64,000 bases of DNA, taken from Stictocephala bisonia. Its lineage: Eukaryota > Arthropoda > Insecta > Hemiptera > Membracidae. Of the stretch, positions 21,036 to 32,928 are shown piece by piece. The translations under genes were made by a program, and so were the position numbers. The stretch spans positions 1,331,398 to 1,395,397 of the forward strand of contig JAQJVL010000125.1 in the NCBI GenBank assembly GCA_035578905.1, in the 5' to 3' direction. The notes beneath the pieces are model-generated. The model did not search any database. It had not been told where the DNA came from and saw only the letters and a program-made list of their open reading frames with translations. Within the stretch, counting starts at the first letter, position 1, and each line of letters opens with the position of its first letter.

Positions 21036-21490
21036 GGGTGGAAAAAATATTAAAACGTATCCACAATTTTTATACGACTTCACTTGTAAAAGTGAAATCT
21101 TATACATGATCATGGATACAAAGAACATACATTTTTACGTCATTAGTGATATTTCATCTTTTCGGAGGGACACCCACGAAAGTTGAACGAAAATCTTTAA
21201 CGTAAACCTAGGTCGAGTTTTATATCAAATGGAAGGTCTATTCAATAGAAATTAATTGCCACGAACCGGACTTCGAAAGGTTTATCCTTCCCAGAGTAGC
21301 GGTCATATGAATGTCAAATTAACTAACTTATTTGAACAATTTTCCCGCTATTTAACGGTTTCAAGTTAATTATTCTAATCAAACACAAATTATTTTTTAT
21401 AGAACACAGATATTAAAAATAAAATATTAAATTATCAATTGCTAAAAATAATGTTTTTGTAAAAGCGTTTCCATTTTTTCCACCCCGTAT
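21036..21490 (+). mobile_element. MITE family C, full-length copy 2
   Basis: Begins TATAGGGTGGAAAAAATATT and ends AAAGCGTTTCCATTTTTTCC followed by ACCCCGTATA. It aligns throughout with 16,108-16,560 (for example GGTCTATTCA.TAGAAATTAA and ACCGGACTTC). No coding capacity. Confidence 0.75.
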
Positions 21491-22600
21491 ATGGTTCATT
21501 GCTTCCTTACTGTATATGAATCTTGCCCTCGAGTACATTACCATAAGTACTTTAATCTAATTTTAGTTAACATGGTAAAAGTTACCTAGATGTACACGAA
21601 ATTACAGTTTCTATCTTTAATTTTAGCATGGAACATGCTTTAGTCTTGACCTAACTGCCTGAAAACGTTACGCGGGAGGGTGACGCGGCTGGGTGACGGT
21701 AACCATGAAAACACAATGACATATCAGTGTTGACTTCAATAATGATTTTATTTGCAAGCGTTCATCAAAGTACATCTTTAGTTTCCATGACAACTCTTGT
21801 TAAAAATATTCAAAATTAAGTCCTAATTAGAGAATCCATTTTGTGTCTATAGGATTATATAAGATAATAATTAACTTCCTTTCAAGGTGGTAATGAGTCA
21901 TCGCGTGAGTAAGAACCTGAGCCGCGAGTCCTCATTTACATATCAGTCTACCTCCAGCCGTCCACCGGTGATGTTGTGTCCTGGATCAGATTGCCCTCCT
22001 TCGACATCGTCAGGTGTATGTACTCGCCATTCTACTGATAGATCTACATCTGGATTCGGAACAGCAAACAGAATAAAGCATGTTCCATGTTTTTAATTTT
22101 CTTCATGAACTGAAGCATATTCAAATTTTAATATTTGTATAAAATTAAATTATTAAAAAAGGAATTCGACAAGATAAAATTTTAAAATACACCTATCAGT
22201 TCCAATATATAATGTACATAAGAAATGCACATTTCTTAATTTATGACTCTAATTTTGAAAAACGTATTATTCCCAGCTATTTGTAAAGATGAATAAACTT
22301 AGTTTCCTGTTTATGAAGAAAAGTTAAACAATCTTATGCCTTCTGTTTTTTACATTATAAATAGTTTTCAAGGTTTTCTAAATGTATTTAAATAGTATAT
22401 TGTTACGGTCCAACAGCATCCTAATAAATAAGGTGATTACAGTTCTGGCTACTAATTGTTACATTTATTTACACGTACTAAATCACACTATGAAATATTT
22501 AAAAACTTAAATCATTACCTAGACACTATTTTGACACATAAATTAATCACTAATATTTACAAAAAATTATATTACTTACCACTAAATTCACCTAATATCC
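21490..22600. other. No gene recognised
   Basis: Includes a 69-codon frame at 21,887-22,096 with mixed composition, but no homology I recognise and no supporting splice or start context. Confidence 0.4.
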
Positions 22601-22715
22601 GACACTGCTCGGTATACTGTCACTGTCACATCCACTGGGGCTGACCCTGTCACTCACTGACTCTTCACTGACTGTCACTAACTCTTCACACACTGACTTT
22701 TAACTGACTGTCAGA
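22600..22715 (+). repeat. CACTGACT-type degenerate simple repeat
   Basis: A run of short words such as CTGTCACT, CACTGACT and CTGACTGTCA covers about 115 bp. Confidence 0.6.
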
Positions 22716-23630
22716 TGGCCTGAAGGATGTCTTTATATGACCAGAGGTAGAGGCCTAGAAAATTCTGGAACTGGCGATGGTGAACCTTGAGAAGAATCTA
22801 GAAGTTCTCGATTCCAAAGGAAGAGCCTCGATTCACCTACAGGCCATTCCTTCGTCATTCCTGAAATACCTTGAATCAACCCGTGGGCGGTTACCCCCGC
22901 AAGGATGGAGTGCAACAATGACATAAGCGGTGCCGATAATGACTTCCGTGATACGTAAAAATTCCATAAATAATTTACAAATATAAGACAAAACGGAGCA
23001 GTATAATGATAAATAGTTTTAGGTAATATCATGTCAAAAACAGTACATTAAAAATATTTAAATACATAAAATATTACTCTATGTATTTATTCCTGAGTTC
23101 AATATAAAAATACAAGCTATTTACACCTGAGTATAAATAAAGGTAAACTAATCTTAAAACAAGATTACGGTTCCAACAAAGGAAGGTCTTCTATTCTTAC
23201 TCCCCTTGCTTATCAACGCCTTCATAAATTGAATGTCAGTTTAATAAAAGGATTCATTTATCATCCAAAATGATTGTTCATTTTATCTCAGTATGAGAAA
23301 AAAATATTAAAATATGTTGTTTTAAAGGTCACAATAAATTGTAAAGACAATATAATATGTTTGATAATAACTGTAATATATGTTTTATTTACGTTATCTT
23401 TGACAAACTGTTTTCGATTTGACATCCAATTCAAATAGGAATCTTTTTAGTAAAGTAGGATATAAGATATATTAATGTGTAAAAAATATATGCTTTTGTT
23501 AATATAATAGCTATCGCACAAAACATATCTAAAACACACTTGTAGTTTAACTAAAATATATCGATATATTTCGAACCTGAGTTAAATAAAGACACGTCTT
23601 TAGGTACAATGAAGGAATCATATTCAGAAT
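22716..23630. other. No gene recognised
   Basis: A moderately GC-rich patch (22,740-22,960) is followed by AT-rich DNA. A 99-codon reverse frame across the patch shows no recognisable domain. Confidence 0.4.
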
Positions 23631-23744
23631 AAAATGTGGTTTGGGACTACTTTAGTTGTAGTATTTATGCAGTCAAAGTTCAACTTTTGTTACAAAACTT
23701 CATACGCTCACGTTTACAAATGGTTACTATTATGGAGTCTACAG

Positions 23745-23898
23745 TTAGAATAGTAAATGGTGGCTCAAAAACTAAGGCTTCGGAAGCCAGGGATCGAATC
23801 CCATCTGAGGCAGTTAATTCCTTGAATAAAGTTTATTATGGTTTTAGGTCCGTTGAAACTGGTGAGTGTGGGCAAATAATTAATGATAATAATAAATA
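23745..23898 (+). mobile_element. tRNA-derived SINE fragment
   Basis: GGATCGAATCCC at 23,791-23,802 is a Pol III B box of the GGTTCGAANCC type. Upstream are a weak A-box-like GTGGCTCAAAAACTAAGG and the anticodon-arm-like hairpin GGCTTCGGAAGCC. The tail ends in AATGATAATAATAAATAATG, a simple-repeat SINE tail. Confidence 0.5.
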
Positions 23899-24524
23899 AT
23901 GTATTCTCAAATCAACAGTAACTCTAGACAGCTTACAGAAATACTATATAGTTTAACCACCACTAACTAATTTGATATTGTATGGTTATTTATTTTTGGT
24001 TTTGTAAGTTTTTTTTAACTATGTTGATTAATTTTGCCATTAAGTATATAATTATTATCCATGAATTAAGTAGTAATATTATTTGCTAAAACGTCTCTTT
24101 TTCAACTCAAAAGCAAGGAGTAAGTTAACACATTCGCTGCTGCGGCGCAGGTTCGTACACTGGGTACGGAGCTGCCTTTCCTGGTTCGGCATCATGGACG
24201 CACGCCTACCTACTTAAGCATTTTGAAGAGTAAAATCAATTTATGTGCAACTCATACGACATTGTTAGCTCATAATTTGTGTCTAGAATATGTAATCCCC
24301 TTCAACCCACCGGTTCATTCCATTCCAGTCCACATATTTATTCATCAAAACTCGTATTAGTCAAATCCGAATCTTCTGTCATGACTTCGAACTGTTAACT
24401 CACTATCTTTAGACACACTAGAACTCATATTATTTTCAAACCTAACACCTCCAGCCATGTTATAAACATTATAAATAGCCTAAATATCTACTGAAAATTA
24501 AAAGTTGCATACACACTATACAGG

Positions 24525-24840
24525 GTGATCAACTCAAGCTGGCCACAATTGGGATCTCAAAAATTATTTTCTGCAAACTTTAAATGGGGGACTTACCCTC
24601 ATTTACTATGCTCATTACTATTACGTAGGTTGCCATTTTCCAATATGGTGGTCAACTTTGAAATGTCTTATGGGAACCCCTATTTTTATGATGGATTTAG
24701 GTTTTACTAGTAATTCTAAGAGTTATTTACTCTTGGTTTTATTTTGAAATACTTAATAGTTTCACCACTAGGAGCGCTGTTAAACTAAGAATTTCTTAAA
24801 CTTTCAGCGCTCCTAGCAGAAAAACGGTTTATTATACTAA
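24525..24840 (+). mobile_element. Possible DNA-transposon/MITE remnant with internal hairpin
   Basis: Begins TATACAGGGTGATCAACTCA, a CAGGGTG-type end, and contains CCAATATGGTGGTCAACTTT, a motif repeated near 35,050 and, inverted, near 37,950. The 61-codon frame inside is probably chance. The right boundary is unknown. Confidence 0.4.
24768..24816. repeat. Hairpin, arms CTAGGAGCGCTG / CAGCGCTCCTAG
   Basis: 12-bp perfect arms at 24,768-24,779 and 24,805-24,816. The 25-nt centre is itself partly palindromic (TAAACTAAGAATTTCTTAAA). Confidence 0.85.
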
Positions 24841-25370
24841 AATAATACCAATTAAACTTGGCTTCTTTCTTAGGCAGAAGACAAATTTAGTAGAGAATTT
24901 TAAATCATAGTGATTCGAACAGTCACATCTGTAATGTTAGCATGAAATAGTGAGTAAAAAAATGACTTAAGTACAAATTCTTAACTACCACAAAGTTGAC
25001 TATACTCTTTTAAATATTTTAAACGTATGATTTTTGCTCTGAAAACGACTGAAACGTTTAGATTAATTTTAATGTTTGGTGTTTTTTACTATTGTGTGTT
25101 TTTTTTTTATTTTGTATTGATTGCAAACAATACTTAAATTTATGCTTAGTGCTTGAATGTGAATGAGAAATGGATTGTTGGCTGATATATGTCCTACGAT
25201 AGTTTAATATATGTCCTGAGTTTACTGGGATTGTTCATTCATATATAGACATACTGACTATTTACACTCATATGAATCTCCGTCGAGATGAACATATCAC
25301 TCCTTACTTCAGACGTTTAAATTTACTGAAGTTACTTGAGTACAGAAAGATCAAAATTTAATCTTTACTG
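24840..25370. other. AT-rich sequence, no gene recognised
   Basis: No supported feature. Confidence 0.5.
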
Positions 25371-25371
25371 T

Positions 25372-25700
25372 ACAATCTTCTTCAGTCCAAAAATCCTTCT
25401 TATTTAGCTTCAGCATAAGTAATCGGGACACGCGTCAGGGTTCATCAATGTTAACTCACCCAGATCATCGATCAGCACTTTACAATAGATCTTTTACTGT
25501 TACTGCATGCAGATTGTGGAATAAACTTGACCTTCAACTCGAAATATTGATAGTCGAGCTCGGTTTGTTGCGGCACTGAGGGAGTTGTTGTCGGCGGATT
25601 CGTGGGGGTGGTGGGCCTTGGCCGTGCTGTCAATGTTGGACTGATGTAATGTATGATGTGTGTTTGTTTATAATAATAATAATTTTTATTTATTATTATT
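25372..25700 (+). mobile_element. 3' end of a Jockey/CR1-like LINE
   Basis: Frames around 25,395-25,560 encode the C-terminal motif of LINE ORF2: NPSYLAS, then SNRDTRQGSS, then LTHPDHRSALYNRSFTV, then CRLWNKLD, which resembles the usual R..Y..SF...ACRLWN.LP signature. One frameshift lies between ASA and SNRD (about 25,420). The 3' UTR ends in (TAA)n at about 25,672-25,684. 5'-truncated and dead. Confidence 0.65.
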
Positions 25701-27050
25701 GTATTTTATTTCTTTTATTTTTTTCATGTAAGTAATAGTTCTTTGTTTTTTCTTTGTTTTATGTTCTTTCACGCTTGATGCTTCATTTGTTTAGTTTTGA
25801 TTATCTTAAAACTCTAATTTTGTATTGTTGTTTAACTTGTAAGTAATCTGCTCAGCAGCAGTGAACACGTATGAACTCTTTAGATAACCTCATTTTAGTT
25901 ATGTATTAATTTTTCTTTATAAGGTTAAGAGTAAGAGATGACCTAATGAACCTAACTTTGCCTCACAAAATAAAACTTTTTTCATTTCATTAATTTCATT
26001 TCATACACACAAAATATGGTAAAGTTGTAATATCACTTACTTCTAACTAACGTCCTTCCGTTAGTTAATAGCTTACAATGAAGTCCCTTGAATATATTGA
26101 ATTTAACTTTCCATTAGAATGTTGAGTGCTTGGAAGAAAAGTTTAACTTAATGTATAAGTAGTAAATTGTGTGTGACCTCAAATGTTTCAAACTGCTAAA
26201 AAAATTAATAATTGTGGTAAATAAGATTAAGCCTTAAATGCTTATAGAAACATTTTTTAATTTACAGATAATTATAACAATTAGGATTAATATGATGTTT
26301 AATCCCACAATTTTCACAACTATTGTTATGTAATAACTCAAATTATCAAGTACTCATTTAAGTACAGTTAAATAAGAAAACATTATCACGTCTATAGTGT
26401 TATTAAGTCTATAAAATTATTGCTATTAACCTGTAATCTATGCTATTAAGAAAACTATTAAATCAATAAAAATAAACATGCGTAGTAAAATTGTTGTATA
26501 GTTTTTAGATAACCATATAATCATCTTTTTGACCAGCTTTAATGACGCAAATATGTTCTTATTGTTTTGATCTTAGATGAAAACGTATATTTTCACTGAC
26601 GTTCAGTTCATAGCTAACTCTCTTTATCACACGTAACTCGAAAAATATATAAAATACTACTCAGACCATTCTGTTTCATCCGATTTTAAACTAATAATGT
26701 CATAAATAAAGCCAAAGGCCCAGTATAAAATATAAAACTTATCACCAAACTATAATTCAAATGAGTTGAAAAATTATCAGTGATAACTTTACTATCAGAA
26801 CTACTAATAATTGTTAAAATAGAATAATAATATTAGTTTTTTTAGCTGCCAATTGAATAAGTGATATATAACTAATGAAATACATTTATAAAAATATAAT
26901 TCACATATCACAATTTTCTTTGTTCATTGAAAAATTCTTTTAAAAATTATTATCTTTTATTTATAAATAGTTTACACAATTTTCTAGAACATAAGTGTAA
27001 ATATCCACCTGATTTATACAATCCCGTTTTCACTAAAAGCGCCTTACTGC
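25700..27050. other. AT-rich sequence, no gene recognised
   Basis: No supported feature. Confidence 0.5.
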
Positions 27051-27054
27051 TGAT

Positions 27055-27275
27055 ATGCCAGGATGATTCGAACATGCTCCTTCATTCTCGCTCCTTGCTT
27101 TCCCTAGGGACAAATAAAACCTTCCGAATCCTTACCAAGGAGTTCTGCTCAGCCTCTCAAACTGACTCTACAATTCACCTCCAGTTCCCTTTCACTGCAT
27201 GTTGATATTGCTCAGCTCTCAAACTGACTCTACAATTCACCTCCAATTCCCTTTCACTGCATGTTGATATTGCTC
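27055..27275 (+). mobile_element. Solo-LTR-like fragment (family A, copy 2) with internal duplication
   Basis: Shares CCCTAGGGACAAATAAAACC and the following ACCAAGG..TCTGCTCAGCCTCTCAAACTG-like segment with 7,480-7,560. A 62-63-bp unit starting GCTCAGC and ending TGTTGATATT is tandemly duplicated at 27,147-27,272 with two or three differences. No coding region attached. A 92-codon frame spanning it (26,927-27,205) is probably chance. Confidence 0.55.
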
Positions 27276-27344
27276 ACCTTCTCAAAAAGAACTTTTGTAT
27301 GCCAATGATCAGATAAATCGCGTTGATAAGGACCCCATGTTGTT

Positions 27345-28809
27345 AGGATTAATTTAAAAGAAATGTTCAAAAATAAAATTTTTGGTTAAGTAAAAACACA
27401 CTAAAATAATACAAATGTTCAAGAGTTCCAATATGGGTGCATATAGATATTCCTAAGTAATATGTTTTTGTAATAAAATAGTGCCATTATTTTTCATCAA
27501 TCAATACATTAATTCCTTTTTTGTACTTAAGGAAAACAAATATTTCTTTAAAATAATAAAAGAGAATTTCTTATTTTTCATTAAGAATGTCATATATATT
27601 GTTAATAATATGCACTTTAGTCAATTAACTACCAGGCGCATCTAGTAGAATTATATCATACACACATTAAAAATCTGTTTACTATTAACAGTTTATTGTA
27701 ACTGAAATTTAATTCACCAATTCTGTAAACAAACAGAACTGTAAACAATATAATACAAACACTATTATATTTAGAGTAAACAAATAACTATGTAATATAC
27801 TGAATAATATCAAGTTTAAATGTATGATTTTTCTCCTGTTTCATTTATGGTTTACGTAGTAAATTTATAGTTTATTTAGGTTAGTCTCTTTTAAAAATAA
27901 ATTAAGTCAAATATTTATCAAGGACCGTAAAAAGTATGTATGCTTAAACTGTTACGTATCAGTTTCAGAGCCAGTTCCTTTAGTGTGTATAATATAAATG
28001 AAATATAATATACATTGAAACAGTAACACTCAAAATAAAATTCACATAAAATAAAATTTAAATTTGAACATGTATTTATGTCCCTTAACAAGTAAAAATA
28101 TCTCATATAAAAAAAAATACTAAGGCATTAATACATTTTTAGGGAACAACATTTTAAATTTAACATTTAGGACGGAAAATAAAGTTTTTCTAAGCAAAAG
28201 TTTGATGTTATGCACAACTTTATATAAAGGATGATAACGGATCTGACATTTGATTGACAACCTTTTATAACAACATCGTAAGAGTGTTGACCGAGGAGAG
28301 TTTTTTGTAGGGGCTGAATGTTACTTATCTTTGTAAAATGTATGTGTTTTTTTAAGGGACACGTATATTAAAGTAATTAAAACATTTTTTAAGTGCATAA
28401 TATAACGTACGTCAATTCTTTTTGTTATGTTTACAGTATATTTAAATTTGTATTGTTACATTTTCTTTTTATATATTTATAATACTTTATTAGAAAATTA
28501 GTTCTAAAATTACTTTGAGATTTTAATACTCTATTTTACATGTAGATTTAATGGAATATTGTTACGTTCTGGTCTACCAGATTATTTCATTATTTCAGTA
28601 TTTTTATAAAAATTTAAGCTTCCGTTAATAATAACTATATGATTGTATCATAACTAAATGACATAAATTGGGAAAAAAGCATACGAGCATGTTTTTTTAT
28701 TCACTACAACTTTTCTTCACTTAATCTGTCAACAAAACTATTTCCTTTGAAAAAAGAAAATATTTTCCATTAAGTACAATACTAAAAATAACTTTTTTTT
28801 AGTAAATTT

Positions 28810-28810
<1 letters not shown>
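27345..28810. other. AT-rich sequence, no gene recognised
   Basis: No supported feature. Confidence 0.5.

Positions 28811-28812
<2 letters not shown>

Positions 28813-28842
<30 letters not shown>
28813..28842. repeat. (TA)n microsatellite
   Basis: About 15 TA dinucleotides. Confidence 0.9.
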
Positions 28843-28844
<2 letters not shown>

Positions 28845-29425
28845 AAATAATATCTTTAAAAGAAGGTCAACTAGTTTATTAATGTTGTGATAAACCTTCA
28901 CCATTCCTATTTATACATAAGAGGCAAGACAACGCTAACTATATACAAGACAATGTACATACAACAAATACATTAACTATTTTTGCTGAATTAATACAAT
29001 TTCAGTAAGGAAGTGTGCTCTTGTAAATTACTTAAGAACGATATAGCAAATCTATAGAACAAAATTTGGAACAAGGAAAATTCTCCAAGTAGTCTGACTC
29101 ATAAGTTCTACAATAAGAGTTTTTATATTTGAACTATTTATTTAATAACATTAATAAAATCCATTTTTGTTCTGCACGATAAGTGATTGAGCTAAAATTT
29201 ATAAATTCATATCCAATAGTAATTATTAAAATTAATTGATTATGTAAAACCATCGATTTAACAAAATTGATTATGTTTTGATAAATTAAATTAAGTGGTA
29301 TACTTTTCACTATCCAAGTATGCAATTAACAATCTAGATCCACCTAAAATCACTTATTTCAGGTAATTCTTCAACAAGTCCACTGTTGTAACTATATATA
29401 TACTACTCTTATATACAAATATAAA

Positions 29426-29773
29426 ACAGTACAAGTAAACGTCATACAACACAAATGTAAGCACACTTATATTATAAGCACTTATAAGCAATACTACAAT
29501 ATAAGCACAAAAATATTACAATACAAGTACAAAATGCACGAATATTACGGTGATTGATTTCGGTGAACCACGCTCACCTTCCTCAGACCAGAGGGATTCA
29601 CAAAATTCACAATGATTATTTTGTGAATCCCTCTGGTCTGAGGAAGGTAAGCGTGGTTCACTGAAATCAATCACCGTAATATTCGTGCATTTTGTACTTG
29701 TATTGTAATATATTTGAGCATTTTGTGCTTATATTGTAGTACATTTGTGTTGTGTGACGTTTACTTGTACTGT
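29426..29773. mobile_element. Foldback MITE, ~348 bp
   Basis: The left end ACAGTACAAGTAAACGTCA is mirrored by TGACGTTTACTTGTACTGT at the right. The inner arms CCTCAGACCAGAGGGATTCA plus CAAAAT (29,581-29,606) and their complement (29,618-29,643) are perfect around an 11-nt loop. The left arm carries ~35 bp of extra AAGCACTTATA-type repeats. No coding capacity. Confidence 0.85.
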
Positions 29774-29774
29774 C

Positions 29775-31455
29775 TATGTGCCAACACGTATTATGCTAAT
29801 TAAAAAGCTAAATATAAAACATAAATATAACATTTACTATGAAGAAATAGATCAAAGTGGTTCTTTTTTACATAATTACTTTCACCTACTGATTTAAAAC
29901 GTCTATGTTTTACCTTTTCAATTAATGAATAAAAATGTTCCTAAATTGTATTGGAATATACTATGTTTATTGTATTGTTGTTGTACACAAAAAATATCAG
30001 TTAATAATTCGAGTACCGTAGTGTTTTCTATTGCAAGACAACTTTGTTTAAACTGTTAAAAATGTTTTACTTTCACACGTTATGTAGTAAGTTAGTTTTG
30101 TATTGCCCTTAATAAAAAAATTCTTTTAAAACATTAAATATTAAAAATATCTTAACTAAACAAAATTAAACCTAAATATCCCAACGATTTGCCAAGAGAC
30201 TTTCCTTTGCCAAAGGCAACATCATCAGGAAAAAACATTATTTTGGCTTTGACACCGAAAGGCCTACTTTAATAACACTAACATTATTGGAATGTTGATT
30301 TTTTTCTCAAATTTTAATATTCCAAGAAGAAATCAAGAAAATAATTAAAACGTTTATGAATGTTAAATACAAGGTGATTTTCGATAGTTCCGTAATACAA
30401 ATGTACAAAGTATACTTTTTTACAGCACTACTTAACAATCCGTACTTTATAAAACGTATATTTTAATTATATTAAATAAATAAATATGTATGAGTGCAGC
30501 TCCATATTTTCACTCGCAACATTTCATTCTTCTTACTTTCAATCGAACCTTTACTTAAAAACACATCACTTTCAGTATGTAAGATGGTTTTATCCTTTCA
30601 AAAAAGGTGTCTATGCTTACAAAGCCTTTCAGGTTTCCCTAAAGCCATATTCAACCCTGAGATAAGCTGTTAAGGAAGGAAGTGGCGCTCCACATCTCCG
30701 ACCCTCTGCGTAGTGAGCTCTTCGTGCTTCGTATATTGTGCAAACAAAATGGAACTATGTTCTCTTACTTAAAATGCATTTATAGCCAAAAATTTTTAAA
30801 CAAATTAAAATTCCTAATTAGATACTTCTACCATAATATATTCTCGCATTATGTTGCTAAAGATATATCAACTGCACATGTTCTTGATATCGGTATTCTC
30901 TTTTTATACTTATTCTGGATTTCTAATGTTTAAAAAATGACTGTACACTCGTAGCTAACTGATTGTTTGATTATAATAAATTTTAATTATAAAACGATAT
31001 TATAACATCGTATCCTTAAAATTATTTTGAATACCTCTGGTCTTACAATGATGATACTCGTGGTTTTTCTGAAATCGATTAAAATATCAATTTTTATAAC
31101 CATACCGTAATTAATAGTTGTGTTTTCTGACATTCTTTTGCTTGACATATTTGTTATATTCACTTTAATTACTACGTACACAATTTCAAAGTCTATACTT
31201 CTTATGAAATCCGATTACATGTTTTCACAAGGGAGGAATGGGATAATAGGAGTAAAATTAAGATTCATTTTTGATATACAAAAAGTATGATAAAGAACTC
31301 ATAAATGTTTTGTTACTCTTAAATGTTTTTGCGCTTAGCATATGAGGGATGTGATATTTGTGACAGTATTTTTTTCTTTCTATTCAGCAATGACAGTTTT
31401 TGCGTGACGGGTCAGCAATGACGGGTGGGCGTGTGGGGTGGGGGGGACTGTAAAG
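29775..31455. other. AT-rich sequence, no gene recognised
   Basis: A slightly GC-richer patch around 30,600-30,725 is unassigned. Confidence 0.45.
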
Positions 31456-31484
31456 ACTACTCGTGATATTCAATTTTTACTTTT

Positions 31485-32572
31485 TTTTACAAATTGTAAC
31501 AATACAAAAGTGCTACCACGAGTTTCTCTTGGCTTTGCGGATTGCTCTTTTGTGGTAACTGAGGGCCCTCGAGTACCTATCCCAGTTGCTTGCATGTTTG
31601 CAAACATTGTGCAGTCTTCGGACAGTTTTCCTTAAGGCTTCAAGCTCTCGATTCCACTAACAGGCATTCTTGTTAGACTTTTAACTCCGTCTCTGGACAG
31701 GCTTTGAAGTAAGATGTCTCAATAGCTGATTGTATGATGCAGCTATACCATCTATCTTTTCGCCACGCCCCATGATGGTCTAACCAAGCTTTCAGCTCTT
31801 CCTGGTATATAGCCCAGTCAGTTCTCCGAGGATTTCTGAACTGCGCCTTAATGGGAGCCGTGCCGTTCTAATCAAAAAGGAGATGTGGTTGTGATCCGAC
31901 ATGGACGGATCGTCCAGTACGGTCTAACCGTCTACTTTGTAAGCTACATGACAGCTTGCCAGGGTTATGTCAAGGACCTCTGTTCGCAAACCTAACTCCC
32001 ACCTCTGTTGAAGTAGGCTTGCGGCCCCAATTCAATATTACTAAATTAGCTTCAGATATATACTCTAACAGTGACTCACCTCTAGCATTTATATTAGTGC
32101 TCCCCCATGCAGTAAGATGGGCGTTGTCATCCAAACCTACCACCAGGTGTCGGTAGTGCATCACTCCGTGGTCTACGATACTCCTGAACATAGGGTACGG
32201 AGGGAGCTCCTTGGAGTCGTAACGCAAATATACTGATGCCAACAAGATTCTAATGTCACCGTCACTTGTTGGCAGGTATACCTCAGTTACAGCCGTGTTC
32301 CTGGAACAAAGACCGGTCAGTTTTAGAAATTTGATGTCTCTTCTGATGAAGATACAAGCCCTAGGGTTATTGCAGTTAACATCATAAAACAACTTACTTT
32401 TAGAAGTGCCGAGCACCATCACTCTCCCTCCAACGATCCATGGCTCCTGAATCAGAGCCACTCTTACGTCGTCGGAGAGAATCTTCTGGCAGAGCGTGGC
32501 TGTGGTCGCTCTGGAGTGGTGAAGGTTGACTTGTAGGACTGCCATTACTACTGTTGGGGCTTGGGTCCCCAT
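31485..32572 (-). pseudogene. LINE ORF2: APE-like endonuclease plus linker, RT missing
   Basis: ATG at 32,572 opens 200 codons to 31,970. Residues 11-15 AVLQV then Asn16-Leu, Glu43 in QEPW, and Asp148/Asn150 in LDDNAHLTAWGS fit the APE-type endonuclease that nicks target DNA. Homology continues past the first frame with a SDHNHISFL segment (conserved SDH box) and then RRTDWAIYQEELKAW and YHKRAIRKAKRNSW, the linker seen before the RT. These pieces lie in different frames with stops, so it is dead. Confidence 0.75.
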
Positions 32573-32579
32573 TTAGGCT

Positions 32580-32928
32580 TGAATGTTATCCTCTCCAGCC
32601 CCAGAAAGGCCGCATTGAGAGGGCTTGTCTCTCGCACCGTGATTCTCCTCCCAAGCTTGTCGCCTCACCGACTTCGAAAGGATTCTCTCACCTCTGGCAA
32701 GAGCCTCCTCCTTCCGAAGTCTTCGAAGTTGGTCTAGGGGGTCCTCTTCTTAGGCGGACCACCCATGTCCATCTTCTGAAGATTACCCTGAGAACTTTCA
32801 TCCTCAGACCGAAGCAGTGCATCATCCTCTCCTTCAGGCGCTGGTGAGGACAAGCTGATGTTGTCTATAAGCAGGCCTTCGGGCGTTACCCCAACAGTCA
32901 AAAAATCAATTTTAATGCATGCTTCCAT
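32580..32928 (-). pseudogene. Short LINE ORF1 remnant
   Basis: ATG at 32,928 opens 64 acidic codons rich in Ser/Glu/Asp and ends after PPKKRTP. A +1 shift gives a charged helix-like stretch (LRRLRKEEALARGER) up to just before ORF2. At ~115 codons in total it is far shorter than a normal ORF1 and has no visible zinc knuckle, so an internal deletion is likely. Confidence 0.4.

Noticed and set aside
21887..22096. 69-codon Ser/Thr-rich frame
   Set aside because: No homology recognised and no gene context.
22790..22835. Heat-shock-element-like GAA/TTC words
   Set aside because: Spacing does not give three proper alternating nGAAn units and no gene lies downstream.
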